Source: Chloroflexota bacterium (GTDB lineage Bacteria; Chloroflexota; Anaerolineae; UBA4142). From it: a stretch of DNA of 60,038 nucleotides. Made by a program: the position numbers and the translations under genes. A model generated the notes under the pieces. The model worked only from the letters and a program-made list of their open reading frames with translations. It searched no databases and was not told the DNA's origin. The stretch lies in contig JACQYF010000008.1 in assembly GCA_016208315.1 (NCBI GenBank), positions 1-60,038 on the forward strand. The letters are read 5' to 3'. Below are positions 1 through 7,401 of this stretch, in pieces. Position 1 is the stretch's first letter. Each line of letters starts with the position of its first letter.

Positions 1-1
1 C

Positions 2-1174
2 GAGATGCCGATTTACGAACCGGGGCTTGAAGAGCTGGTCGAGCGCAACATCGCGGCGGGCCGGCTCTGCTTTACGACCAGTTACGCCGACGCGGTAGGA
101 GACGCGGACTTTATTTTTATTGCGGTGCAAACGCCCTCCGGCGTGGATGGCGAAGCCGACTTGCAATACGTCCGCACCGCAGCGGAAAGCATCTCGCAGG
201 TCCTGACGAAATACGCGATCATCATTAACAAGAGCACCGTCCCGGTCGGCACGGGCGACTCGGTTGCCGAGATTCTGCAAGAGCGCGGCAAAAGGCCCGG
301 CGTAGACTTTGACGTAGTCTCGAACCCGGAATTCCTCAGCGAAGGGACGGCGGTTTACGATTTCCAACAGCCCGACCGCGTCGTCCTCGGCTCGACCAAT
401 CCCGAAGCCGCGGATAAAGTCGCCCAGTTGTATTTGCCGATGCGCTGCACCATCATGACGACCGACCTCCGCACCGCGGAAATGATAAAGTACGCGTCGA
501 ACGCGTTCCTCGCCACGCGTATTTCGTTCATCAACGAGATCGCGACCATTTGCGAAAAGGTGGGCGCGGACGTCAAAGAAGTGGCCGCGGGGATGGGCAT
601 GGACCGGCGCATCGGCAAAGCGTTTCTCAACGCGGGCCTTGGTTTTGGGGGCAGTTGTTTCCCGAAAGACGTGAAAGCATTGACGTGGCTGGCGCAGATC
701 AACGGCTGCCACCCGCAGCTCTTGCGCGCGGTGATGGACATTAATCGCGACCAGCGCCGCCAGGTGCTCACCAAGTTGCGCGAGCTGCTCGGCACGCTAC
801 ACGGCAAGACCATCGGCCTGTGGGGACTGGCGTTCAAGCCGAACACGGACGACGTGCGCGAAGCCGCGTCGTTCGACCTCATCCACATGCTGCAGCTCGA
901 AGGCGCGCACCTTCGCGCGTACGATCCGGTCGCGATGGAGGGCGCGCGGCGTTTGCTCAAGAATGTCGAGTTTTGCCCGGACGCGTACGCCGTCGCCGAA
1001 GGATCGGACGTGGTCGTCCTGGTCACCGAATGGAACGAGTTCAAACAACTCGATCTGGCGCGCGTGGCGGCGGCGATGAAACAAAAAATATTCATTGACG
1101 GCCGAAATATATACGAGCCGGAACGCATGGCGCAGCTCGGCTTCAAGTACCATGGGATCGGGCGGGGATACTAG
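2..1174 (+). CDS. UDP-glucose 6-dehydrogenase, 5' end outside window
   Basis: Oxidises UDP-glucose to UDP-glucuronate with two NAD+, feeding exopolysaccharide or cell-envelope sugar synthesis in the cytoplasm. The reading frame is open to the window edge, so the N-terminal NAD-binding GxGxxG segment lies outside. Counting from the first Met at base 5, STVPVGT is at about residues 78-84, NPEFLSEG at 108-115, and the catalytic cysteine sits in [10 protein letters not shown] (Cys217). The C-terminal UDP-binding domain is complete and ends normally. GDP-mannose dehydrogenase is a close relative, so the exact sugar is less certain than the family. No glycosyltransferase neighbour is visible to narrow the role. 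Confidence 0.93.
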   Translation, partial: EMPIYEPGLEELVERNIAAGRLCFTTSYADAVGDADFIFIAVQTPSGVDGEADLQYVRTAAESISQVLTKYAIIINKSTVPVGTGDSVAEILQERGKRPGVDFDVVSNPEFLSEGTAVYDFQQPDRVVLGSTNPEAADKVAQLYLPMRCTIMTTDLRTAEMIKYASNAFLATRISFINEIATICEKVGADVKEVAAGMGMDRRIGKAFLNAGLGFGGSCFPKDVKALTWLAQINGCHPQLLRAVMDINRDQRRQVLTKLRELLGTLHGKTIGLWGLAFKPNTDDVREAASFDLIHMLQLEGAHLRAYDPVAMEGARRLLKNVEFCPDAYAVAEGSDVVVLVTEWNEFKQLDLARVAAAMKQKIFIDGRNIYEPERMAQLGFKYHGIGRGY

Positions 1175-1217
1175 CCAACTGGTCAATCAGGCAATCAGTG
1201 AAAAGTGGAGATGATGT

Positions 1218-1439
1218 ATGCTTCGAACGATTGAAGCCGTGATTGATAAGCAGGGCGCGGTGCATTTGCTTGAGCCTGTCCATCTACCGGCGGAACGACG
1301 GGCATTGGTGACAATCTTGGACGAAAAGCCCCCTCCGAATTTGCGACCATTTGGACTGGACGCCGGCAAGTTCACGGTGCCGGAGGACTTTGATGCGCCC
1401 CTGCCAGAGGACATCCTCAAAGCATTTGAGGGCAAATGA
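1218..1439 (+). CDS. AF2212/DUF104-like antitoxin
   Basis: A 73-residue protein beginning MLRTIEAVIDKQGAV with the later LEPVHLP segment, the pattern of the small AF2212-like antitoxin family (an N-terminal beta-strand region followed by a disordered toxin-binding tail). A GGAG lies about 8 bases before the ATG. Its stop overlaps by ATGA the start of a short downstream frame that reads as the C-terminal end of a VapC toxin. Family known: neutralises a PIN-domain ribonuclease and represses its own operon. Here its partner is reduced to 41 codons, so it is probably an orphan antitoxin. Family assignment is by pattern only. Confidence 0.7.
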   Translation: MLRTIEAVIDKQGAVHLLEPVHLPAERRALVTILDEKPPPNLRPFGLDAGKFTVPEDFDAPLPEDILKAFEGK

Positions 1440-1561
1440 AACTCCTTCATCGTGATCCTTTTGATCGTTTGCTGATATGTCAGGCGATCGAATACGACTT
1501 AACTTTGCTAACGGTAGACGATGCTATTCTCGCATACAATGTCAAGACAATGAGTAAGTAG
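1436..1561 (+). pseudogene. VapC (PIN-domain) toxin, internally deleted remnant
   Basis: A 41-codon frame starting at the ATGA overlap with the antitoxin. After MKLL it reads HRDPFDRLLICQAI and then LTLLTVDDAILAY, which is the characteristic C-terminal third of VapC PIN toxins (the last two acidic active-site positions lie in DPFD and VDD). Full VapC proteins are about 130 residues and start MKLLLDTH, so the remnant keeps the first four codons and the last 37, with the middle, including the first catalytic Asp and the Glu, missing. Reading frame stays open across the join, so a short peptide could still be made, but it cannot be an active nuclease. Deletion is inferred from family knowledge. 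Confidence 0.75.
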
Positions 1562-1574
1562 ACCGGTGCTGACC

Positions 1575-1943
1575 ATGTTGGCTACCGGTGTTGATCTGAT
1601 CGAAGTGGAACGCATTGAGGCGGCGGTCTCCCGGTATGGCGAGCGCTTTCTCACGCGGGTATTTACCGCAGACGAACTCGCGTACTGCCGCGGGCGCGCG
1701 CCGGAATTGGCGGCCCGTTTTGCTGCGAAGGAGGCAGTGAGTAAAACTTTGGGCGTCGGCATTCAACATCAAGACGGTGTAGACTGGCGCGAGATTCAGG
1801 TGGGGTCCGACGAACGGGGCAAACCGTCGGTGCAATTGATCGGCAAGGCCGCACGACGCGCAGAGCAAGTCGGTCTGCGCACGTTCGCGATTAGTTTATC
1901 GCACACGCGCGAATACGCGATTGCTTTGGTAGTCGCAGAATGA
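1575..1943 (+). CDS. acpS: Holo-[acyl-carrier-protein] synthase
   Basis: Transfers 4'-phosphopantetheine from CoA to apo-ACP, switching on fatty-acid synthesis. The 122-residue product matches the usual AcpS length; GVDLIEVERI carries the Mg-binding Asp7, and RFAAKEAVSKTLG carries the second metal ligand Glu53 and the CoA-contacting Lys. A GTG three codons upstream (1566) is an alternative start; the ATG at 1575 places the conserved start motif where other family members have it. The downstream membrane-protein gene follows with an 17-base gap and a strong AGGGAGG site, so they are probably cotranscribed. FabF, FabH and a FabL-like reductase occur elsewhere in this window. Confidence 0.93.
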   Translation: MLATGVDLIEVERIEAAVSRYGERFLTRVFTADELAYCRGRAPELAARFAAKEAVSKTLGVGIQHQDGVDWREIQVGSDERGKPSVQLIGKAARRAEQVGLRTFAISLSHTREYAIALVVAE

Positions 1944-1960
1944 CAGGGAGGTCAGAATCA

Positions 1961-3103
1961 ATGAACTTTCAAGAAGCCGAAAAAGCGTACCAGTCCTTGC
2001 GCGCGCAGTATTCCGCAGGCAAATTGAACAACACCGACTTTGAGGCCGAGGTGTCCAAACTCAAGGTGCAGGACACCGACGGCCGTTGGTGGCAGATCGG
2101 CGTCCAGAGCGGCGACTGGTACGTCCACGATGGACAAAAGTGGAGTAAAGCCAAACCGCCGGCGGTGGCCCCGCCGCCCGTGCAGCCCGCGGCGCCCCCG
2201 GAGGGCACGCCCGTTATCGCAACCAGCCCGGCGCCGCCGACGCCTACGCCCACGCCTAAAGCTCCGCGTGGTGGCAAGTTAACCCCGCGCTTGTTTTCCG
2301 CCGCGCCCGCCGGCCGCGGCAACGGGGGAGGACTTCCGACTCCCATTTTGGTCGGCATTATTGCGGTCGTCGCCCTGGTCGGTATCGGTATTATCGTCGC
2401 TGCGTATTTATTGCTGAGTGGACAATCCAGGGGACTGATTGCCGGCGCAACCGGGACGCCGACTAGAGCGCCGGTCGTGATTGTCCCCACATCCGTGCTG
2501 CCGACGCTGCCGCCCCCACCGCCGACAAACACGCCCGTCGTCCTGCCAACCGTCGCGATCACGAGCACTGGCGGACTCACGACAACGGTCCCCGCGACGC
2601 GGACCGCGGTGCTGACGACCACCGTGCCCACGACGGGAACCGTGCGGGCAACCGCGACGCGCCGGCCCGCCACCGCGACGGTCGCGGCCGTGCCGGCGGC
2701 CACCAAAGCGCCCGCGCTTGCGCCCAACGTGTACGTGTCCAAGCTCCGAACGGCGCCGGCCCAACCCAATGCCGGCGACCCGGTAACGTATTATGTGACG
2801 TTTAACAATACGACCAACAACTTGGGGCCGACTCCCTGGATGGTCAAGGTCTTTCGCTGCGAGGCCGCTTGCACCGGGGACGAGTTGCGGGTCAACCGTT
2901 CCATCGGCGAAACTCCCAGGTCCAACGCGAACATCCTGCCCGGCACATCGGAACTTGCCGTGGGGCCGCTAACGATTGGAGCCGGGGCGTGCAATCTCGT
3001 CGCCATTCCCTACTATGTTGACCCCGCTTCAGGGTCGGTGCTGCCGTTCCTACCCACCAACGGCCAAGACCGGCTCTACTACAATTTCAAGTTGTGCCCG
3101 TGA
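1961..3103 (+). CDS. Single-pass membrane protein with Pro/Thr linker and beta-sandwich-like exterior domain
   Basis: About 380 residues if read from the ATG at 1961, which has AGGGAGGT at the right distance; an in-frame ATG at 1940 overlaps acpS and lacks such a site. Order: a cytosolic N-terminal domain (helical segment ending in DFEAEV, then a WW-containing strand pair, GRWWQIG and DWYVHDGQKW), a Pro-rich stretch, one membrane helix at about residues 127-153 (PILVGIIAVVALVGIG), a long Thr/Pro linker to about residue 265, then a roughly 110-residue exterior domain starting NVYVSKLRTAP that resembles CARDB-type adhesion/sandwich domains. The WW-containing N-terminal module is one I associate with Chloroflexota regulatory membrane proteins. 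Function unknown. Confidence 0.75.
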   Translation: MNFQEAEKAYQSLRAQYSAGKLNNTDFEAEVSKLKVQDTDGRWWQIGVQSGDWYVHDGQKWSKAKPPAVAPPPVQPAAPPEGTPVIATSPAPPTPTPTPKAPRGGKLTPRLFSAAPAGRGNGGGLPTPILVGIIAVVALVGIGIIVAAYLLLSGQSRGLIAGATGTPTRAPVVIVPTSVLPTLPPPPPTNTPVVLPTVAITSTGGLTTTVPATRTAVLTTTVPTTGTVRATATRRPATATVAAVPAATKAPALAPNVYVSKLRTAPAQPNAGDPVTYYVTFNNTTNNLGPTPWMVKVFRCEAACTGDELRVNRSIGETPRSNANILPGTSELAVGPLTIGAGACNLVAIPYYVDPASGSVLPFLPTNGQDRLYYNFKLCP

Positions 3104-3109
3104 ATCAAG

Positions 3110-3145
3110 AGACCCGAAGGGTCAAACCCTTCGGGTCTTTATTAT
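3110..3145. terminator. Bidirectional intrinsic terminator
   Basis: A perfect 13-bp stem (3110-3122 with 3126-3138, closing AGACCC/GGGTCT) and 3-base loop, followed by a T-rich tract. It lies between two convergent genes, the membrane protein on + and the MBL hydrolase on -, and has A-rich DNA on neither far side of the left arm, so termination is likely stronger for the + transcript. Member of the AGACC-closed hairpin set described in the findings. Confidence 0.85.
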
Positions 3146-4146
3146 TTTGCGGTCGAAACGTACCGCGTCGGTCCATCGCTTTCCTCGCGGCGAACACGCC
3201 CTTCCAGTTCCAAGAGGTCCAGGTGCGCGATGACCTCGGACAAGCCGAGGAACGTATCAAACGACTTGAGCTCGGGAAAGAGGATCTGGCACAATTCAAA
3301 GGCCGAAGCCGTGCAGCACTGTAACTGCTCTTCGATATGGTCGAGCCGCGACCGATGAAACGCGATGCGAGCGTCCACCAGCGCGCGCACGTCGTAAATC
3401 GGCTCGCCGTGCGCCGGCAGCGCAATCCGAATCGGCAGTCGCGCCGTTTTCTCCATAGACGCGCAATAGTCCACCAGCGCGCGCGGTCGTTCCGTCTCAC
3501 CACGCGTCGGCGGCTCGAGCACCGGGTTCGACGTGATGTCGCGCAGCAGATGGTCGCTCGAGATCAGCGTCCGCGAGCGCGGTTCGTACAAGCAAATCAG
3601 CCCGCTGGCGTGGCCCGGCGCAAAGACCACCTGCCACGCATCGGTCCCCAGCGTTAGTTTGTCCTCGTCTTCGAGTGGAACGAAAGAATCCGCCGGCACG
3701 GACGCCGCGTACTGCGTGATGCGGCGCATCCCGTGGATCACCGCATCGGCATACTCGGTTGGCGCGCCGGCGCGCAGAAAAATGTCACGGTAGAAATCAT
3801 GGCGGTGGAACCACTCGTGCTCAAAATCCGTGAGCGACCAGCGATTACGGGAATGCGAGAGCACGCGTGCGCCGGATTCGGCGACGATATCCGCGAGCAG
3901 GCCGAAATGGTCTACGTGCGTGTGGGTGACGACGACGCGGCGAATGTCCTTGAGCGCGTGGCCGCGCGCCGCGAGTTCCTGGCGCAGCAGATCGAGCGTG
4001 GCCGGCTCTCGCGGCCCCGTATCTACCAGGGTCAGTTCGTCGCCCTCGGCCAGATAGCAATTGATCGGCCCGACCGGAAACGGCGTGGGCAGCGTAATGG
4101 TTTGCAGATAGCTAAGAATGGGAAACCTCCTGCACTCTGAATTCAT
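3142..4146 (-). CDS. MBL-fold metallo-hydrolase (LACTB2/glyoxalase II-like)
   Basis: Metallo-beta-lactamase fold hydrolase. HTHVDH at residues 75-80 is the metal-binding HxHxDH motif; a further His is in APGHASG and the bridging Asp in SSDHLL. After the hydrolase core (to about residue 245) there is a winged-helix-like C-terminal region, as in LACTB2-type and related bacterial proteins. The substrate cannot be read from sequence; thioesters or nucleic acid have been reported for relatives. The ATG at 4146 has no good ribosome site, but an in-frame AGGAGG lies six bases before an ATT codon at 4119, so initiation at ATT is possible and would give a 325-residue protein starting right at the conserved ILSYLQTI segment. 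Divergent from the AbrB/VapC operon, whose -35 box touches its start. Confidence 0.85.
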   Translation of the reverse strand: MNSECRRFPILSYLQTITLPTPFPVGPINCYLAEGDELTLVDTGPREPATLDLLRQELAARGHALKDIRRVVVTHTHVDHFGLLADIVAESGARVLSHSRNRWSLTDFEHEWFHRHDFYRDIFLRAGAPTEYADAVIHGMRRITQYAASVPADSFVPLEDEDKLTLGTDAWQVVFAPGHASGLICLYEPRSRTLISSDHLLRDITSNPVLEPPTRGETERPRALVDYCASMEKTARLPIRIALPAHGEPIYDVRALVDARIAFHRSRLDHIEEQLQCCTASAFELCQILFPELKSFDTFLGLSEVIAHLDLLELEGRVRREESDGPTRYVSTAK

Positions 4147-4194
4147 TGACTCACGAGTTACACTGTGTTATACTTTTGGTGTCGAAAGTTATAC
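4146..4194 (+). promoter_or_regulatory. Promoter and direct-repeat operator of the abrB/vapC operon
   Basis: TTGACT at 4146-4151, a 17-base spacer, and TATACT at 4169-4174 make a strong sigma-70-type promoter. GTTATAC occurs twice, at 4167-4173 (covering the -10 box) and 4188-4194, 21 bases apart, i.e. two helical turns on one face. This spacing suits cooperative binding of an AbrB-type dimer and autorepression; the second copy ends just before the GGAGG ribosome site. Operator function is inference. Confidence 0.7.
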
Positions 4195-4207
4195 CGGAGG
4201 ACAGATT

Positions 4208-4468
4208 ATGGATACAAGAGTTTCAGCCAAAGGATGGGTCGTCATCCCGGCCGAGTATCGCGCCAAGTACAATCTCAAACCGGGGACACGTGTGCGCTTT
4301 GTAGATTACGGCGGCGGGCTAACGCTCGTTCGCGTTCCCGATGATCCAATCAAAGCATCTCGCGGCATGCTCAAGGGCAAGACCTCTCTGACCGAGGCGT
4401 TGCTCGAGGAGCGTCGCAAGGATCTTGAACGAGATCGTGAAATGGAGCGCCGACATGGCCTCCCCTGA
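4208..4468 (+). CDS. AbrB/MazE-type antitoxin
   Basis: An 86-residue DNA-binding antitoxin. MDTRVSAKGWVVIPAEYR followed by YNLKPGTRVRF is the SpoVT/AbrB swapped-hairpin fold; the charged C-terminal helix (LLEERRKDLERDREMERR) is the usual toxin-binding tail. The start at 4208 has GGAGG eight bases upstream; a longer frame from 4118 would run through the promoter and is rejected. Its 3' end overlaps the PIN toxin start by 14 bases, so translation is coupled. Expected role: neutralise the toxin and repress the operon through the direct repeats upstream. Confidence 0.88.
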   Translation: MDTRVSAKGWVVIPAEYRAKYNLKPGTRVRFVDYGGGLTLVRVPDDPIKASRGMLKGKTSLTEALLEERRKDLERDREMERRHGLP

Positions 4469-4901
4469 ACCTCCGAGCTATGTGTTCGATTCCTTTGCAC
4501 TCCTCGCGCAAATCAATGACGAGCCAGGCGCGGATCAGGTAGAATCCCTGCTTGAATTGGCGCGCAAGAAGCAAGTGGTCCTTTGGCTCTCCATCGTCAA
4601 CCTTGCCGAAGTGCTTTACGTCATCGAAAGGAAACACGGCCTGGACAAAACAGCGGAAACTCTCGCGACCATTGACGAACTGCCGCTTCAGACTGTAGAT
4701 GTTCAACGCGCACGGGCTTTTTCCGCCGCGCATATCAAAGCGCAACATGCGATTTCATTTGCGGACGCCTTTGCCGTTGCGCTCGCAAAGGAGAAAAACG
4801 CGCGCGTCGTTACCGGTGATCCGGAGTTTGAGAAAGTAGCCAAAGAAATCGCCGTTGAATGGCTACCCCGCAAAGCGTCGTCACCCCAAGTTAAGGACTG
4901 A
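4455..4901 (+). CDS. VapC-like PIN-domain ribonuclease toxin (intact)
   Basis: A 148-residue PIN-domain protein with all four acidic active-site positions: Asp12 (VFDSFALL), Glu52 (NLAEVLY), Asp104 (SFADAFAVALA) and Asp122 (VVTGDPEF). Known PIN toxins cleave specific tRNA or rRNA sites in a Mg2+-dependent way. Start at the ATG at 4455 with GGAG about 10 bases upstream; a TTG at 4425 is the longer alternative. It overlaps the antitoxin gene, a standard two-gene layout. This is the only visibly complete toxin-antitoxin pair here, in contrast with the broken loci near 1.4, 21.3 and 33.9 kb. Its end overlaps the convergent Nramp-like gene by 21 bases. Confidence 0.87.
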   Translation: MASPEPPSYVFDSFALLAQINDEPGADQVESLLELARKKQVVLWLSIVNLAEVLYVIERKHGLDKTAETLATIDELPLQTVDVQRARAFSAAHIKAQHAISFADAFAVALAKEKNARVVTGDPEFEKVAKEIAVEWLPRKASSPQVKD

Positions 4902-6131
4902 ACTGACCAAGAGCACCACAGTCGCTGCGATGAGCACCAACGCCGTGCCCCAGCTCATCGCGTTCGCAAGCCGCGAATTGACGTGCTTGCCCATGAGGCG
5001 CGGATTGTTCGCCAGCCGCAGCAGCAGGATCAGAATCACCGGCAAGAGAATACCGTTCACGTCCTGCGACAGAAGCAGCATCAAAAAGAGCGGCGCATTC
5101 GGAATCAACGCGACCGCCGCGCCGACGACGATCAGCCCCGTATAGAGACCGTAAAATACCGGCGCATCCTCCATCGTCTGGTTCACGCCCCGTTCCCAAC
5201 CGAACGCTTCGCAAATCGCGTACGCCGTCGAAAGCGGTAGGACGCTGCCCGCCAAGAGCGATGCGCCGAGCAGCCCCACGGCAAATAACTGCTCCGCCAA
5301 GGGCCCCGCAATCGGCGCGAGGGCCTGGGCCGCCTCACTCGCCGAGTTGATCTCGCGGACGCCGGCCGCGAACAACGTTGCCCCGGTCGCCACGATCATA
5401 AAGAACGAAAAGAAATCGGTGACGAACGCGCCGAACAGCACGTCGGCGCGCGCGTACGGGTATTCTTCCGGCGTCAAGCCCTTGTCCACGATGGACGCCT
5501 GCAGATAGAATTGCATCCAGGGCGTGATCGTCGTGCCAACCGTCGCGATAAAGAGCAGAACAAATTTCGTTTCGGGAACAATAGTCGGCGTGAACAGCCC
5601 ATGCGCCACCTCGCCCCAATTCGGCCGCGCGAGAAACCCCGCAAAGACGTAGGCGATAAAGACCAGCGACAACGCGAGAAAGATTTTCTCGACGCGCTTG
5701 TAGTTGCCGCGGACGACGACGAACCAGATCAGCACCGCCGACAACGGCACGGCGACGTATTTGGGAATGCCCAGCAATTCACTCGCCGCGGCAATGCCCG
5801 CGAACTCGGCAATCGTCGTCGCGACATTCGCGATGAGGAGCGTGAACATCGCGAACGCGGTCGTTCTTACTCCGAACTCCTCGCGAATGAGGTCGCTCAG
5901 CCCTTTGCCGGTCACCACCGCGAGGCGCGCCGCCATTTCCTGGACGACGCCCAGCGAAATCGTGATCAGGACCAACATCCACAGCAGCGAATAGCCATAC
6001 GCCGCGCCGACCGTTGCATAAGTCGCGATGCCGCCCGCGTCATTATCGGCGGTCGCGGTCACCAGGCCGGGACCCATGATCGCCAGAAAAGCGAGCGTGC
6101 GTTTGCGTGAAAAACGACGTAGAAGACTCAT
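4881..6131 (-). CDS. Nramp-family divalent cation transporter, Mg-type (NRMT-like)
   Basis: A 416-residue LeuT-fold membrane protein of the SLC11/Nramp family with about 11 helices. The helix-1 signature is DNDAGG (residues 29-34) rather than the canonical DPGN, and the helix-6 region reads GTTITPWMQFYL (199-210) in place of the MPHN-type motif whose Met selects transition metals. Nramp-related proteins lacking these motifs include described Mg2+ transporters. Context agrees: it is the last gene of an operon with an MgtE channel and a soluble MgtE-like protein (gap only 4 bases) led by an M-box. Mg2+ as substrate is inference; Mn2+ or Co2+ remain possible. The direction is presumably import. 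Confidence 0.85.
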   Translation of the reverse strand: MSLLRRFSRKRTLAFLAIMGPGLVTATADNDAGGIATYATVGAAYGYSLLWMLVLITISLGVVQEMAARLAVVTGKGLSDLIREEFGVRTTAFAMFTLLIANVATTIAEFAGIAAASELLGIPKYVAVPLSAVLIWFVVVRGNYKRVEKIFLALSLVFIAYVFAGFLARPNWGEVAHGLFTPTIVPETKFVLLFIATVGTTITPWMQFYLQASIVDKGLTPEEYPYARADVLFGAFVTDFFSFFMIVATGATLFAAGVREINSASEAAQALAPIAGPLAEQLFAVGLLGASLLAGSVLPLSTAYAICEAFGWERGVNQTMEDAPVFYGLYTGLIVVGAAVALIPNAPLFLMLLLSQDVNGILLPVILILLLRLANNPRLMGKHVNSRLANAMSWGTALVLIAATVVLLVSSVLNLG

Positions 6132-6135
6132 GCTC

Positions 6136-7392
6136 TCAAAATAGGCGCGGGAGTTGGATTTTCAGGTCCTCGGGCAAAATCATATCGAGCGCATCGTCCG
6201 CGGTGACGATTCCTTGCAGCCGGTTTTCAGAATCCGCCACCGGCACGGCGAGCAAATTGTAGCGGGCGATAGCTTCGAGCACATCCTCACGCGACGCGTC
6301 CACCGCGACCCGGATCGGTTTAGGGTGCGCGATGGTATCCAGCGGCGCGTCGGGCGAAGCGAGCACCAAGTCGCTGAGCGATACAACGCCCAGGAGATGT
6401 TCCTCCGTGTCGAGGATATAGACATAGTAAATTGTCTCGGCTTCGCGTGCCTCTGCCGAACGCCTTAGCTCTTGCAGCGCCTCGGCGACCGTGACGCCGG
6501 GCGAGACACTCACGTACTTGGTGGTCATCAAGCCGCCCGCGGTGTCTTCGGGATAGGTGAGCAATTCGGCGACCTCGGCGCGTTCCTCCGGCTCCATCAG
6601 GTTAAACACCTCGGCGCGGCGCTCCTCGTCAAATTCCTGGAGCACATCCGCCGCCTCGTCCGGCTCCATTTCCTCGACAATGTCCGCGGCCTGCTCGGCG
6701 GGAATTTCGTCGAGCACTTCGGCTTGAAACGCCGGCTCCAACTCCTCCAAAACATCCGCGGCTTGTTCGTCCGGCAGATCGCGGATCAACTGGCCGGCTT
6801 CGCGCGGACTCATGTCTTCGATAATCTCGGCAATATCCGCCGGGTGTAGGTCGCGCAACTTGTCGCGCGCGACGCGCACTTGCAGGTCGCCGCGCGAAAT
6901 GAATTCCAAATCGGTCCACGCAACCGAGCGCGCCGGCAGCTTGCGCCGAAACGCGTCGGCGACGCGCGCGAACGCGTCTTCCCAGCCCAAGCGTCGCAGC
7001 AAGCCCCGTCCACCAATGTCCACGTTGACCAAGCAATAGTCGTTGCCCACCTTGGCGAGTTCGAGATCGTTCACGCGCACAACTCGAAAGCCGTTCGTAT
7101 CAATCACCTGCTTGTCCATTACGTCGCGGGCCAGGTAAACCTCGCCGCCGCGCGCTTGATACGGCGCGGTCGGGGGTCGCTGCAAAACGATCTTGTTGCC
7201 CGCCAGGTCTTCGTCGCCGCCCCAAGACAGTAGAGTTGAAGAACGGCCGTCCCGTTTGACGGCCAAGGCCACGATGCGCGGGTAACGTTCTCCCGCGCCG
7301 GTCGGCGCGATCAACACGTCGCTCAGCGCGCCGACCTTCGTGCCCTTGGCCTCGCGGACTTGGCGTCCGATCAATTCGCTCAAGTAGGCCAT
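6136..7392 (-). CDS. Soluble MgtE-like protein: PRC-barrel, MgtE_N and CBS domains, no channel
   Basis: 418 residues. Two PRC-barrel-like segments cover about 1-150 (RQVREAKGTKVGALSDV; then MDKQVIDTNGFRVVRVNDLEL), followed by a long acidic MgtE N-domain at about 170-275 (repeated ADVLEELEP, ADIVEEMEPDEAADVLQEF) and a CBS pair at about 280-405. It stops just where MgtE would enter its membrane domain. In MgtE these parts bind Mg2+ and close the pore at high Mg2+. It is a near-paralogue of the next gene upstream and sits 4 bases before the Nramp-like gene, so I infer a detached sensor or regulator for that transporter. Start ATG has the conserved MAYLSEL shared with the paralogue. Confidence 0.88.
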   Translation of the reverse strand: MAYLSELIGRQVREAKGTKVGALSDVLIAPTGAGERYPRIVALAVKRDGRSSTLLSWGGDEDLAGNKIVLQRPPTAPYQARGGEVYLARDVMDKQVIDTNGFRVVRVNDLELAKVGNDYCLVNVDIGGRGLLRRLGWEDAFARVADAFRRKLPARSVAWTDLEFISRGDLQVRVARDKLRDLHPADIAEIIEDMSPREAGQLIRDLPDEQAADVLEELEPAFQAEVLDEIPAEQAADIVEEMEPDEAADVLQEFDEERRAEVFNLMEPEERAEVAELLTYPEDTAGGLMTTKYVSVSPGVTVAEALQELRRSAEAREAETIYYVYILDTEEHLLGVVSLSDLVLASPDAPLDTIAHPKPIRVAVDASREDVLEAIARYNLLAVPVADSENRLQGIVTADDALDMILPEDLKIQLPRLF

Positions 7393-7401
7393 GAGTTTTC
7401 G

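Noticed and set aside
2236..2764. Antisense frames opposite the Pro/Thr-rich protein
   Set aside because: They are low-complexity Gly/Val or Arg/Gly reads of the linker codons.
5511..6110. 199-codon + frame opposite the Nramp-like gene
   Set aside because: Arg/Asp-rich shadow of a membrane protein gene with clear domain support.
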